Below are positions 26,466 to 36,249 of a stretch of 64,000 nucleotides of DNA, one piece after another. Source of the stretch: Pseudooceanicola marinus (lineage in GTDB: Bacteria; Pseudomonadota; Alphaproteobacteria; Rhodobacterales; Rhodobacteraceae). The notes under the pieces are model-generated. The model was given only the letters and a program-made list of their open reading frames with translations. It searched no databases and was not told the origin of the DNA. The stretch spans positions 496,001-560,000 of the forward strand of contig NZ_PGTC01000010.1 in the NCBI RefSeq assembly GCF_002786295.1, in the 5' to 3' direction. Position 1 is the stretch's first letter. Each line of letters begins with the position of its first letter. Made by a program: the position numbers and the translations under genes.

Positions 26466-26529
26466 TGACGTCCTCAAACGCTCCCCCGGAGCGTTTGTCG
26501 GCCCCGTCGGGGGCCGAACCGGACGTCAC
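26465..26529. repeat. Three-way-junction palindromic element
   Basis: Outer arms GTGACGTCC (26465-26473) and GGACGTCAC (26521-26529) pair perfectly and enclose two hairpins: AAACGCTCC/GGAGCGTTT (26476-26484 with 26488-26496) and CGGCCCC/GGGGCCG (26499-26505 with 26110+390, i.e. 26510-26516). The distal arm overlaps the stop codon of the downstream minus-strand gene. It looks like a REP-type or structured 3'-end element. Confidence 0.75.
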
Positions 26530-28286
26530 TCCCAACACTGCACCAGAACTGTCAGTTCTTCGGCCTGACGGGTCAGGGCGGCGGGGGTCAGGGACTCGCC
26601 GGCGTTGGAGGTGCGGGGGCTCAGGCCGGCCTGCGTCAGCATGTCGGACACGGTCATGGCGTCGATCGCGAAGGAGACGCCCTCGGGCAGGCGACGGGCG
26701 CCATCCTCGGGGTCGGCCAGCAGGCCGATCAGCGCGCCGGAGCGGTCGAAAACCGGGCCGCCGGCGTCACCGGGCAGGGCCGCCAGGTCAAGGCGCAACA
26801 GGCCCTCTTCGCCGGCCAGGCCGCGCACATCCGCCAGGCTGCCCCAGGTGACACTGGGCGCGCCCAGAAGGCCCTCGTAGCTGTAGCCGGCCACGGCCAC
26901 TTCGCTGGCGATGCGGGGGCTGAGGCTGGCCAGGCTGGCCACGCCCATGGGCGCCTGGGCGGTCGTCGGGCGCAGCAGGGCCAGCCCGGTGGCGGCGTCG
27001 CTGGCGGCCAGTTCCGCAGGGGTGCCGTCCTCGCGCCCCGTGCCCAGGGTCACGCGGCCGCAGCCGTCCACGGCCGACATCAGCGTCAGCACGGCACCAT
27101 CTGCACCCACGTAGACGCCCGAACGGCCCTTCAGCGGCTTGCGGATCTCCAGGCCCGAAACCAGGTCGACGCTCTGCTCGGTGTCCGCGCCCGCATCATG
27201 GGGCAGCACACCGGGCGTCCGCTCGAAGCTGGCGCGCATCGTCTCCAGCAGGCGGCTGCGGCGTTCCTCATCGCCCGCGGGCCAGACCAGGATGAAGCCC
27301 TTGATCGCGCCATCCTCCAGCGCGGCTTCGGCATAGGTGGCGCGGGTGGCGTTCCGGCCCTCGATCGTGAAGCTGCGCGCGGCGCGTTCGCGCGGGCCGT
27401 CCTCGGGCAGGATCTCCAGCGTCTGCAGGATGTCGTAGAGGCCGAACAGCGTATCCTGATCGCCGTCCTGGCTGATCAGGATCAGCTGGGCGTCCAGATC
27501 GCCGGAGGCGGTGTAGAAGGCAAAGGGCGCCTGGTAGCGGTCGAAGCTGACGGCGCCGAGGGGCATCTGCATCCGGATGCCGGCGCGGGTGTCGGCCTGG
27601 GTCTGCAGGCCCAGACCGTCCAGAACCGCATTGTACTGACCCAGAAGCTCGGCCCGCTGGGCGGTGGTCAGGATGCCGGTCGCCTCGTGCCCGTTGTTCT
27701 GCTGCCAGGCGGCCATGGCGCCGCGGGTGCCGCGGCCGAAGGCGCCGTCGATAGCGCCGTTGTAGACGCCGGCCCATTCCAGCGCGATCTGCAGCTGGTC
27801 ACGTTCGGCCCGGTTCAGCAGGGCCTCGCTGCGCCGCGCCTCGGCGGGGCTTTCGTCGGGCAGTGCGGGCATCGCCGGTTGCGTCTCGGCCTGCGCCTCG
27901 GGGGCGGCCTCGGGCTGGGCCTGCGGTGCGCTGGCGCCGCCGGCGGGCGGGTAGATCCGACCGGCGAACCAGCTGGGGAAGGCGATGTAGCTGTCGCGCG
28001 GGATGCGCCCCTCGGCGCGCAGCACGCGCAGGACTTCGCCGGCGTCGGTGCGGCTGTAGGGGCCAAGCGCCACGGCGAAATAGCCGTTGCCCAGCGAGAA
28101 GCCGTTCACGTCCGACAGGAAATCTTCGTAGTAGGTGATGGCGCGCAGGGCCTCGGACTCACTGGGTTGAGCCTCGATCTGCACGTAAACTTGGCCGCCG
28201 GCGGTCTGCGCCCGGACGGGCAGGGGCGCCAGGGCCCCCAGGGAAAGGAACAACGCGGCCACCACCGCGAACAGGGAACGGATCAT
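26526..28286 (-). CDS. Peptidoglycan-binding protein with degenerate trypsin-like domain
   Basis: A 586-residue exported protein: signal peptide (residues 1-27, ending PVRAQT), an SPOR-like segment (QVYVQIEAQPSESEALRAITYYEDFLSDVNGF, about 30-110), an Ala/Pro/Gln linker, a PG_binding_1 domain (IALEWAGVYNGAIDGAFGRGTRGAMAAWQQ, about 168-225), a middle domain, and a trypsin-like fold at about 375-565. In the last domain the family's catalytic residues look lost: the TNAHVV-type His site reads TLMSAVDGC (near 400), the DLALL Asp site reads TGLALLRP, and GDSGGP reads GDAGGP (near 508). It may be a non-catalytic envelope scaffold or substrate binder. It is divergent from glyQ. The 3' end overlaps a palindromic element. 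Confidence 0.85.
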   Translation of the reverse strand: MIRSLFAVVAALFLSLGALAPLPVRAQTAGGQVYVQIEAQPSESEALRAITYYEDFLSDVNGFSLGNGYFAVALGPYSRTDAGEVLRVLRAEGRIPRDSYIAFPSWFAGRIYPPAGGASAPQAQPEAAPEAQAETQPAMPALPDESPAEARRSEALLNRAERDQLQIALEWAGVYNGAIDGAFGRGTRGAMAAWQQNNGHEATGILTTAQRAELLGQYNAVLDGLGLQTQADTRAGIRMQMPLGAVSFDRYQAPFAFYTASGDLDAQLILISQDGDQDTLFGLYDILQTLEILPEDGPRERAARSFTIEGRNATRATYAEAALEDGAIKGFILVWPAGDEERRSRLLETMRASFERTPGVLPHDAGADTEQSVDLVSGLEIRKPLKGRSGVYVGADGAVLTLMSAVDGCGRVTLGTGREDGTPAELAASDAATGLALLRPTTAQAPMGVASLASLSPRIASEVAVAGYSYEGLLGAPSVTWGSLADVRGLAGEEGLLRLDLAALPGDAGGPVFDRSGALIGLLADPEDGARRLPEGVSFAIDAMTVSDMLTQAGLSPRTSNAGESLTPAALTRQAEELTVLVQCWE

Positions 28287-28552
28287 AAAAAGGGCCTCTT
28301 GGCGAACTGTCTTTGCCCCTTCTAGCCGTCTGAACCCCCGGAAATGCAAGCGTTTTGACGTATTCGGACAAACCGGGCGCACGTACGGCGTCCCCCGTGC
28401 AACAGCGCGGGAGGCACATGCAACCGGAAGAGGACTTGCCCGGGGCCGCCGGTCGGTGCGGGTCTGGGCCATTGACCCTTCGCACGCCCGCCCGTAATCA
28501 GGCCCCTGACCCCGGCCGGCCCCGGTCTGTGCGCTACGTGAAAGGGATGGAC

Positions 28553-29497
<945 letters not shown>

Positions 29498-29504
29498 TCG
29501 CGTC

Positions 29505-30032
29505 ATGATGGGCCGCATCCTCATCGTCGCGCTGTTGATCACTGCCGTGGTGGCCGGTGGCGCGATCTACTACCTGCAGGAATACGCCTATTACGAGGAA
29601 GTGCCGGCCAGCGGCACCGAGGACGTGCGGCTGACCACCCGAGAAGGTGAGGTCGTCGCGCTGCCCCATACCGGGTTCGAGGGCATCGACGCCGACAGCT
29701 CCCCGATCCGCTACCGCGCCTGTTTCACGGTCGACGCAGCTCAGGACCTGTCGGGTTATGAGCCCTATGAGGCGGCCGAACCTCTGGTCGGTCCGCGCTG
29801 GTTCGACTGCTACGACGCCGACGCCATCGGTGCGGCCCTGGAAGAGGGCAGTGCCCGGGCGCTGCTGTCGGTGGAGAATATCTCCTACGGCATCGACCGC
29901 GTGGTGGCGATCGCGGACGACGGGCGCGGCTGGGTCTGGCACCAGATCAATCGCTGCGGCGCCGAGGTCTTCGACGGCCATCCCGCTCCCGACGGCTGCC
30001 CGCCTGTGCCCGAGGGCGTCGCGCGCCAGTAG
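29505..30032 (+). CDS. Membrane-anchored hypothetical protein between glyQ and glyS
   Basis: A 175-residue protein with one N-terminal hydrophobic helix (MMGRILIVALLITAVVAGGA, residues 1-26) and an acidic periplasmic domain (EVPASGTEDVRLTTREGE, SSPIRYRACFTV, PRWFDCYDADAIGAALEEG, NRCGAEVFDGHPAPDGCPP). Four cysteines are present in the exported part. Starts at 29505 and 29508 are equivalent. It lies seven bases after glyQ, so is co-transcribed with it. It resembles a protein often found beside glyQ in roseobacters (I believe a DUF6446-type family, not verified); function unknown. A terminator follows. Confidence 0.8.
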   Translation: MMGRILIVALLITAVVAGGAIYYLQEYAYYEEVPASGTEDVRLTTREGEVVALPHTGFEGIDADSSPIRYRACFTVDAAQDLSGYEPYEAAEPLVGPRWFDCYDADAIGAALEEGSARALLSVENISYGIDRVVAIADDGRGWVWHQINRCGAEVFDGHPAPDGCPPVPEGVARQ

Positions 30033-30078
30033 GCGCGCCCGTCACGCGGCGTCACGGCCCCTCCGAATACATGACGAC

Positions 30079-30102
30079 AGGCCGCGCCCCGCGCGGCCTT
30101 TT
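30079..30102 (+). terminator. Terminator after the glyQ transcript
   Basis: AGGCCGCGC paired with GCGCGGCCT (3-base loop) followed by TTTT, separating glyQ and its partner from the downstream genes including glyS. Confidence 0.85.
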
Positions 30103-30220
30103 GCGTTCCGGCCCCCTCGTGGCTCTGGCGGCGCCTGTTGCCCTGATCCGGGGTGCGGAAGGAACCCCGGCCGCTCGCTTCGCATTGGCCTAGTGACACA
30201 ACACCGTGAGGAGCCGACCC

Positions 30221-31084
30221 ATGTCCCAATCCCGTGCCCCCGCCTGGGTCGTCCCCCTGATGCGCTTCGGCTACGGCGCTCGCGGCATCACCTACATCCT
30301 GCTCGGAGGCCTCGTCCTCTCAGCCGCCCTGACCGGCGGGCAGGCGGGCAGTACCTCCACCGCGCTGGCCCAGTTGAAGGGACAGCCCTTCGGTGACTTG
30401 ATGCTGGGCGCGATGGCCCTGGGCCTGCTGGCTTATGCTCTGTGGCGCCTGATCTGCGCCGGGATGGACCTGGAACGGCGCGGCACGGATGCCGAAGGGA
30501 TCGTCGCCCGGCTGGGACAGGCTATTTCGGGCGCCATCGCCGCCGGTCTTGCGGTGACCGCTGCACGCCTCGCCCTCGGCTCTGCCAGCGGCAGCGGCGG
30601 GCAGGGGACCACGACGCTGGCCTCCTGGCTGCTGCAACAGCCCATGGGCAAGTGGCTGGTTATCGCCGTGGGCGTCGTGACCATCGGCGCCGGCGGCTAC
30701 TATGCCATCAAGGCGCTGAAGGAGAAGTACAAGGATCACATGCGCGCCACCGCCACCAGTGAAAAGCTGGACCCGGTGGTGAAGGCCGGGCTGATCGCCC
30801 ATGGCGTGGTGATCGCGCTGATCGGCGGCTTCCTGGCCTATGCCGGCTGGACCTCTGACGCGTCGGAGGCGCAGGGTATGACCCAGGCCTTCGAGACGGT
30901 CCGCGCCCAACCCTTCGGGCAGGTCCTGCTGGGGGTGCTGGCTCTGGGGCTTCTGGGCTTCGCCGTCTACTGCTTCGTCGAGGCGCGCTATCGCATCGTG
31001 CCGGCGCGGGCGGGCGATGACGTCACCACCCTGGCGCACCGGGCCAAGCGCGAAGGCCGGCGCGCGGCGGCCCGTCTGGGCTAG
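30221..31084 (+). CDS. DUF1206 membrane protein
   Basis: A 287-residue membrane protein with three tandem DUF1206 repeats, each of two hydrophobic helices: about residues 12-85 (MRFGYGARGITYILLGGLVL, QPFGDLMLGAMALGLLAYALWRL), 97-180 and 190-270 (GLIAHGVVIALIGGFL, QPFGQVLLGVLALGLLGFAVYCFVEARYR). The repeating RxGYxARGxxYxxxGxxL and G-rich patterns define the family. Function is unknown. ATG 30221 has GAGGAG at a good distance. The tail is basic (HRAKREGRRAAARLG). It lies 122 bases before glyS. Confidence 0.85.
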   Translation: MSQSRAPAWVVPLMRFGYGARGITYILLGGLVLSAALTGGQAGSTSTALAQLKGQPFGDLMLGAMALGLLAYALWRLICAGMDLERRGTDAEGIVARLGQAISGAIAAGLAVTAARLALGSASGSGGQGTTTLASWLLQQPMGKWLVIAVGVVTIGAGGYYAIKALKEKYKDHMRATATSEKLDPVVKAGLIAHGVVIALIGGFLAYAGWTSDASEAQGMTQAFETVRAQPFGQVLLGVLALGLLGFAVYCFVEARYRIVPARAGDDVTTLAHRAKREGRRAAARLG

Positions 31085-31101
31085 CCGGCAGGCAGTCTGC
31101 G

Positions 31102-31122
31102 GGGCGGGGAATTTCCCCGCCC
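31102..31122 (+). other. Perfect 21-base palindrome after the DUF1206 gene
   Basis: Arms GGGCGGGGAA and TTCCCCGCCC flank a single T. It is terminator-like but has no T run after it. Confidence 0.5.
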
Positions 31123-31206
31123 TCTCTGGACGCTCCCGGCCCCCTTCGCTATTCCCTGCGGCAACGCGCCCTTCGCGGCGCCCCACGCTGCCTGGATGGA
31201 ACCGAC

Positions 31207-33273
31207 ATGCCCGATCTGCTGATCGAACTCTTTTCCGAGGAAATTCCCGCGCGCATGCAGGCGCGGGCCGCGGAAGACCTGAAGAAACGCATGACCGACG
31301 CGCTGGTCGAGGCCGGGCTGACCTATGCCGGTGCCGCCGCCTTCCACACGCCGCGCCGCCTGTGTCTGACGGTGCACGGCCTGCTGGCCGAAAGCCCGCT
31401 GGTGCGCGAGGAACGCAAGGGCCCCCGCGTCGACGCCCCGGAAAAGGCGATCGAGGGCTTTCTGCGCGGTGCGGGCCTGACCCGCGACCAGCTGGAGGAA
31501 CGCGAGGAGAAGAAGGGGAAGGTCTTCTTCGCCGTGATCGAGAAGCCGGGCCGCCCGGCCGCCGAGATCGTGGCGGAAGAGTTGGAGAAGATCATCCGCA
31601 ATTTCCCCTGGCCGAAATCCATGCGCTGGGGGGCGGGGTCCCTGCGCTGGGTCCGCCCGTTGCATTCCATCCTGTGCATCCTCACCGATGAGGAGGGCGC
31701 GCGCGTCGTGCCGATGGACATCGACGGCATCGTCGCTGGCGACACCACCGAGGGTCACCGTTTCATGGCGCCGGGCCGGTTCAAGGTGCGCAGCTTCGAG
31801 GACTATGACGCCCAGCTGAAACGCCGCTTCGTCGTGCTGGACGCCGCCGAGCGCGCCGATGCCATCTGGCAGGAGGCCACCAATCAGGCCTTCGCCGCCG
31901 GGCTTGAGGTGGTCGAGGACAAGGGCCTGCTGGCCGAGGTCGCGGGCCTCGTCGAATGGCCCGTCGTCCTGATGGGCGAGATCGGCGCCGACTTCCTGCA
32001 CCTGCCGCCGGAAGTCCTGCAGACCTCGATGAAAGAACATCAGAAGTTCTTCTCGGTGAAGAACCCCAAGACGGGCCGCATCGAGCGGTTCGTCACCGTT
32101 GCTAACCGCGAGACGGCGGACAATGGCGCCACGATTCTGGCGGGCAACCAGAAGGTCCTCTCGGCGCGTCTGTCGGATGCGAAATTCTTCTGGGACAATG
32201 ACCTGCGGATCGCCAAGGACGCCAAGATGCAGCCCTGGCGCGACCACCTGGCCCATGTGACCTTCCACGCCAAGCTGGGCAGCCAGGCCGAGCGGATCGA
32301 GCGGATCGCCGCCCTGGCCGCGCAGCTGGCCCCCGCGCTCTCCGCCGACGCGGGACTGGCCGAAGAGGCCGCGCGCATCGCCAAGGCCGATCTGTCGTCC
32401 GAAATGGTCTACGAATTCCCCGAGTTGCAGGGCCTGATGGGCCGTTACTACGCGGAGGCCGCAGGCTTCGCCCCCGAAATCGCGGCTGCCTGCGAGGAAC
32501 ATTACTCGCCCTTGGGCCCGACCGACGATGTGCCGACGGCGCCGGTCTCCGCCACCGTGGCGCTGGCTGACAAGCTGGACACGCTGACGGGCTTCTGGGC
32601 TATCGATGAGAAGCCCACGGGCTCGAAGGATCCCTTCGCCCTGCGCCGTGCCGCGCTTGGCGTGATCCGGATCCTGATGCAGCATGGCACGAAGCTGGCG
32701 ATGACGCCGGTCTTCACCAGTTGCCACGACCTGTCCGCTGACACCGCCGCCGATCTCCTTTCCTTCTTCCATGACCGGCTGAAGGTCCACCTGCGCGACG
32801 AAGGCATCCGCCACGACGTGATCGACGCCTGCCTCGCGATGGAGGGCAACGACGATCTGGTGGCCCTTGTGGCCCGCGCCCGCGCGCTGCAGGCCGTGCT
32901 GTCGACCGAGGACGGGGAAAACCTCGTTCAGGGCTTCAAGCGCGCCAACAACATCCTGACCAAGGAAGAGGAAAAGGACGGCGTGGCCTATGAGTTCGGC
33001 GCCGATCCGAAGTTCGCCGAAGCCGCCGAGGAAACCGCGCTCTTCAACGCGCTGGAAGCGGCCAAGCCCAAGCTGGACGCGGCCAATGCAGCCGAGGATT
33101 ACGCCGCCGCGATGGAAACCCTCGCCACGCTGCGCGCGCCCATCGACGCCTTCTTCGAGGCGGTGCAGGTCAACACCGACAACGCCGTGGTGCGCCGCAA
33201 CCGCCTGAACCTCTTGTCGACCATCCGCTCCACCGTGCTGAAGGTCGCCGACCTGACCCGCATCGAGGCCTGA
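31207..33273 (+). CDS. glyS: Glycine--tRNA ligase beta subunit
   Basis: tRNA-recognising subunit of glycyl-tRNA synthetase, 688 residues. It starts MPDLLIELFSEEIPARMQAR, the family N-terminus, and shows FPKSMRWG-like NFPWPKSMRWGAGSLRWVRP, FLHLPPEVLQTSMKEHQKFF, the HD-like region around KLGSQAERIERIAALA, and a C-terminal anticodon-binding domain (FFEAVQVNTDNAVVRRNRLNLLSTI). Length matches the family. It is separated from glyQ by 1.7 kb and a terminator, so the two subunits are probably expressed from different transcripts. Confidence 0.96.
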   Translation: MPDLLIELFSEEIPARMQARAAEDLKKRMTDALVEAGLTYAGAAAFHTPRRLCLTVHGLLAESPLVREERKGPRVDAPEKAIEGFLRGAGLTRDQLEEREEKKGKVFFAVIEKPGRPAAEIVAEELEKIIRNFPWPKSMRWGAGSLRWVRPLHSILCILTDEEGARVVPMDIDGIVAGDTTEGHRFMAPGRFKVRSFEDYDAQLKRRFVVLDAAERADAIWQEATNQAFAAGLEVVEDKGLLAEVAGLVEWPVVLMGEIGADFLHLPPEVLQTSMKEHQKFFSVKNPKTGRIERFVTVANRETADNGATILAGNQKVLSARLSDAKFFWDNDLRIAKDAKMQPWRDHLAHVTFHAKLGSQAERIERIAALAAQLAPALSADAGLAEEAARIAKADLSSEMVYEFPELQGLMGRYYAEAAGFAPEIAAACEEHYSPLGPTDDVPTAPVSATVALADKLDTLTGFWAIDEKPTGSKDPFALRRAALGVIRILMQHGTKLAMTPVFTSCHDLSADTAADLLSFFHDRLKVHLRDEGIRHDVIDACLAMEGNDDLVALVARARALQAVLSTEDGENLVQGFKRANNILTKEEEKDGVAYEFGADPKFAEAAEETALFNALEAAKPKLDAANAAEDYAAAMETLATLRAPIDAFFEAVQVNTDNAVVRRNRLNLLSTIRSTVLKVADLTRIEA

Positions 33274-33310
33274 GCCTCGGCACAGTTTTCGCCCCCGGTG
33301 CCCGGGGGTG

Positions 33311-33340
33311 AAGCCTCCGGCGGGAGTATTTTCGGCCTGC
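33311..33340 (+). repeat. Interspersed intergenic repeat, copy A
   Basis: CCTCCGGCGGGAGTATTTTC followed by GGC, after the glyS stop. It is related to copies B and C in this window (C-rich block, GG, A/T-rich TATTTTC, CGGC). Confidence 0.6.
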
Positions 33341-33396
33341 GTATAGGAGGGGGCAGGGCGCGGGTGATCTCTTGTCCGCCCTGCAGGCCCGCCGCG

Positions 33397-33433
33397 TGCC
33401 TGTCTTCTCCTTGCCGGAAATATCCCGAGGGGG
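33397..33433 (-). repeat. Interspersed intergenic repeat, copy B (inverted)
   Basis: Read on the minus strand it has CCCCCTCGGGATATTTCC then GGCAAGGAGAAGACAGGC, which closely matches copy C and is opposite in orientation to copy A. Confidence 0.65.
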
Positions 33434-33527
33434 CGGGGTCCGCGCGGGTCCTTGCTGCATCCGCGAAACCGCTTGCCCCGAATCCCGCCACCGTTATGCT
33501 TCGGCCACCTTGACGGGGGAGACAGCG

Positions 33528-36092
33528 GTGAAAGACACCGATCCGCATATCACGCGCATCACCGAAACCGCGCCGGTGGCCACCAACACCCACGGCGGCC
33601 GGGCTAAGTGCCTGCAGCGCCTGGTGCGCCTGTCGCTGCCCGTGCCGCTGACCGTCGCGCTGTCCTTCCGGGCCGTCAACGACATCGCCGAGGGACGCCT
33701 GCCGTCCATGGCCGATCTGCTGGAGCCCTTCGGCGAACACCCCCTGCTGTGCGTGCGCCCCTCGTCGGAGGATCCCGACTGGGGCGGGCCGTCGGCGGTG
33801 CTGAACATCGGCATGAACGACGCGACCCACGCCCGCCTGTCCGCACAGATCGGGGAAGAGGCGGCGACGGCGCTCTACAAGAGCTTCGTGCGGACCTATT
33901 CGGTGCATGTCGAACGGCTGGACCCGGACATGTTCGAGGATCTGCCCCCTTCCGGCCCCGAGGCGCTGGCCTTGTCCTTGCGCGCGTACCGCGAGGAAAC
34001 CGAAGAGGAATTTCCCCAGGACCCGGCCGTGCAGCTGGCCGCGGTGCTGAAGAGCATGGCGCGCGCCTGGCGCGGCACCACTGCGCGGCTCCTGCGCCAG
34101 GCCAAGGGGGCGCCGGCAGATGCGGGACTGGGCCTGGTGGTGCAGGAGATGGCGCTTGGCCTCGGCAAGGACGGAGAGTGTGGCTCGGGCGTGATGCAGC
34201 TGGTCTCCTCGACCTCCGGCAAGCCGCGCATCACCGGGCGCTACCTCAGCCAGTCGCAGCACCGCGAGGCGCTGCGCGAGGGCTCCCGCGCGCTGTACCT
34301 GGCGCGGGACGAACGCGGGCCGTCGCTTCAGGAACTGGCGCCCGAGGCCTATGACCGGCTGGTCGAATACTGCCAGCTGATGCGCTTCCGCCTGCGCGAG
34401 GAGATGCAGGCCGAGTTCACCATCGAGAACGGCAATGTCCATGTCCTCGACGCGCTGCGGGTCAGCCGCAGCCCGCGCGCGGCGCTGCGCATCGCCGTGG
34501 CGCTGGCCCAGGACGGGGTGATCCCGCGCGACGAGGCGCTGTGCCGGGTCGAAAGCCGGGCGCTGAACGAGATGCTGCACCACCAGATCGACCCCGAGGC
34601 GCCGCGCGATGTGCTGGCCACGGGGATCGCGGCCTCTCCCGGCGCGGCCACGGGAAAGCTGGTTTTTTCGGCCGCCGCCGCCCAGGCGGGCAAGGCGCGC
34701 GGCGAGGCGACGGTTCTGGTGCGCCGCGAGACCGGGCCAGAGGACATTCGCGGCATGCATGCCGCCGTTGCCGTGGTGACGGAGCGGGGCGGCATGACGT
34801 CCCACGCGGCGGTCATCGGGCGGGGTCTGGGCCTGCCCAGCGTGGTGGGCTGCTCGGAGCTGTCCTTCGACGTGAAGAAGGAGCGGCTGCGCGCCCGCGA
34901 CGGGCGGATGCTGAAGGCCGGGGATATCGTGACGGTCGATGGGTCCTCGGGGGACATCCTGGCCGGCGCCGCACCGCTGATCGAGGCGGCCCATGACGAG
35001 GCCTTCCAGGCGATGATGGCCTGGGCCTGGGAATATTGCGACATCGGCATCCGCGCCAATGCCGACACCCCCGCCGACGCCGAGGTGGCGCGCCGCTTCG
35101 ACGCCCAGGGCATCGGCCTGTGCCGGACCGAGCATATGTTCTTCGACGCGGGCCGCCTGACGGTGATGCGCGAGATGATCTTTGCCGATGTCGCCGCCGA
35201 TCGGCGCGCGGTGCTGGACCGGCTGCTGCCGATGCAGCGGGCCGATTTCATCGAGTTGTTCCGCATCATGCAGGGCAAGCCGGTGTGCATCCGCCTCTTC
35301 GATCCGCCCCTGCATGAATTCCTGCCCTCCGACCGGGCCGGGTTGCGCGAGCTGGCCGAGGCGCTGTCGCTGCCGCTGTCCGACGTCACCCGCCGGGTCG
35401 AGGCGCTGTCGGAATACAACCCCATGCTGGGCATGCGCGGCGTGCGCCTGGGGATCACCATGCCCGAGATCTACGAGATGCAGGCCCGTGCCATCTTCGA
35501 GGCCACGGTGGAGGCCTCGCGCGAGGGCGATCCGGTGGTGGCGGAGATCATGATCCCGTTGGTCAGCGCCAAGCGCGAGGTGGAGATGGTGAAGACCCGG
35601 GTCGACGCCGTCGCGGCAGCGGTACGCAACGAGACGGGCCGGGATTTCACCTATCGCCTGGGTGTCATGGTCGAGACCCCGCGCGCGGCCCTGAAGGCGG
35701 GCGACATCGCGCCCCACGCGGCCTTCCTGTCCTTCGGGACCAACGACCTGACCCAGATGACCTACGGGCTGTCGCGCGACGACGCCGGAAAGTTCATGTC
35801 CGACTATGTCAAGCAGGGCGTCTTCCCGGAGGATCCTTTTCATACGCTCGACACCGATGGGGTGGGCGAATTGCTCATGATCGGGGCAGAACGGGGGCGC
35901 GCGGCGCGACCCGACCTGATCCTGTCGATCTGCGGCGAACACGGGGGCAACGCCGAATCAATCGCCTTCTGCCGCAGCGCGGGCTTCGATTACGTGTCCT
36001 GCTCCCCCTTCCGGGTGCCCGTGGCGCGGCTGGCGGCGGCGCAGGCGCGCATTCGTCCCACCCTGCCGCCGCGAGCTTTCAAAACCTCCTGA
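33528..36092 (+). CDS. Pyruvate phosphate dikinase-like PEP-utilising enzyme
   Basis: An 854-residue relative of pyruvate,phosphate dikinase (PPDK; pyruvate + ATP + Pi to PEP). The phosphohistidine domain has the signature ERGGMTSHAAVIGRGLGLPSVVG (His near residue 426) and the C-terminal PEP-binding barrel has RTEHMFF, FLSFGTNDLTQMTYG and the catalytic Cys in LSICGEHGG (near 802). The N-terminal ATP-grasp half is degenerate: the GGKGANLAEM block reads GGRAKCLQRL and the GEFL...QGEDVVAG stretch reads GRYLSQSQHREALREG. A GTG start at 33528 with GGGGGAGA upstream is chosen; no in-frame ATG near the domain start exists. It may be a true but diverged PPDK or use another phosphoryl donor. Confidence 0.85.
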   Translation: MKDTDPHITRITETAPVATNTHGGRAKCLQRLVRLSLPVPLTVALSFRAVNDIAEGRLPSMADLLEPFGEHPLLCVRPSSEDPDWGGPSAVLNIGMNDATHARLSAQIGEEAATALYKSFVRTYSVHVERLDPDMFEDLPPSGPEALALSLRAYREETEEEFPQDPAVQLAAVLKSMARAWRGTTARLLRQAKGAPADAGLGLVVQEMALGLGKDGECGSGVMQLVSSTSGKPRITGRYLSQSQHREALREGSRALYLARDERGPSLQELAPEAYDRLVEYCQLMRFRLREEMQAEFTIENGNVHVLDALRVSRSPRAALRIAVALAQDGVIPRDEALCRVESRALNEMLHHQIDPEAPRDVLATGIAASPGAATGKLVFSAAAAQAGKARGEATVLVRRETGPEDIRGMHAAVAVVTERGGMTSHAAVIGRGLGLPSVVGCSELSFDVKKERLRARDGRMLKAGDIVTVDGSSGDILAGAAPLIEAAHDEAFQAMMAWAWEYCDIGIRANADTPADAEVARRFDAQGIGLCRTEHMFFDAGRLTVMREMIFADVAADRRAVLDRLLPMQRADFIELFRIMQGKPVCIRLFDPPLHEFLPSDRAGLRELAEALSLPLSDVTRRVEALSEYNPMLGMRGVRLGITMPEIYEMQARAIFEATVEASREGDPVVAEIMIPLVSAKREVEMVKTRVDAVAAAVRNETGRDFTYRLGVMVETPRAALKAGDIAPHAAFLSFGTNDLTQMTYGLSRDDAGKFMSDYVKQGVFPEDPFHTLDTDGVGELLMIGAERGRAARPDLILSICGEHGGNAESIAFCRSAGFDYVSCSPFRVPVARLAAAQARIRPTLPPRAFKTS

Positions 36093-36249
36093 ACTCAGAC
36101 GCTTACCCCCTGTCCGATGCGACGGGAGGTGTTGACGGGCCGCTCACCTTTCGGTGGGTGCCGGGCCGCGGGGTGGACGGTTTCACAAGTTTTCGTTAGG
36201 GAACCGCTCTTGGTGCGCCCCATTAGGCGTGCAGCGACGAGGTTCGACG

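Noticed and set aside
33099-35942. 947-residue open frame antisense to glyS and the PPDK-like gene
   Set aside because: No recognisable motifs; composition is that of a reversed GC-rich coding strand, and both sense genes have clear family signatures.
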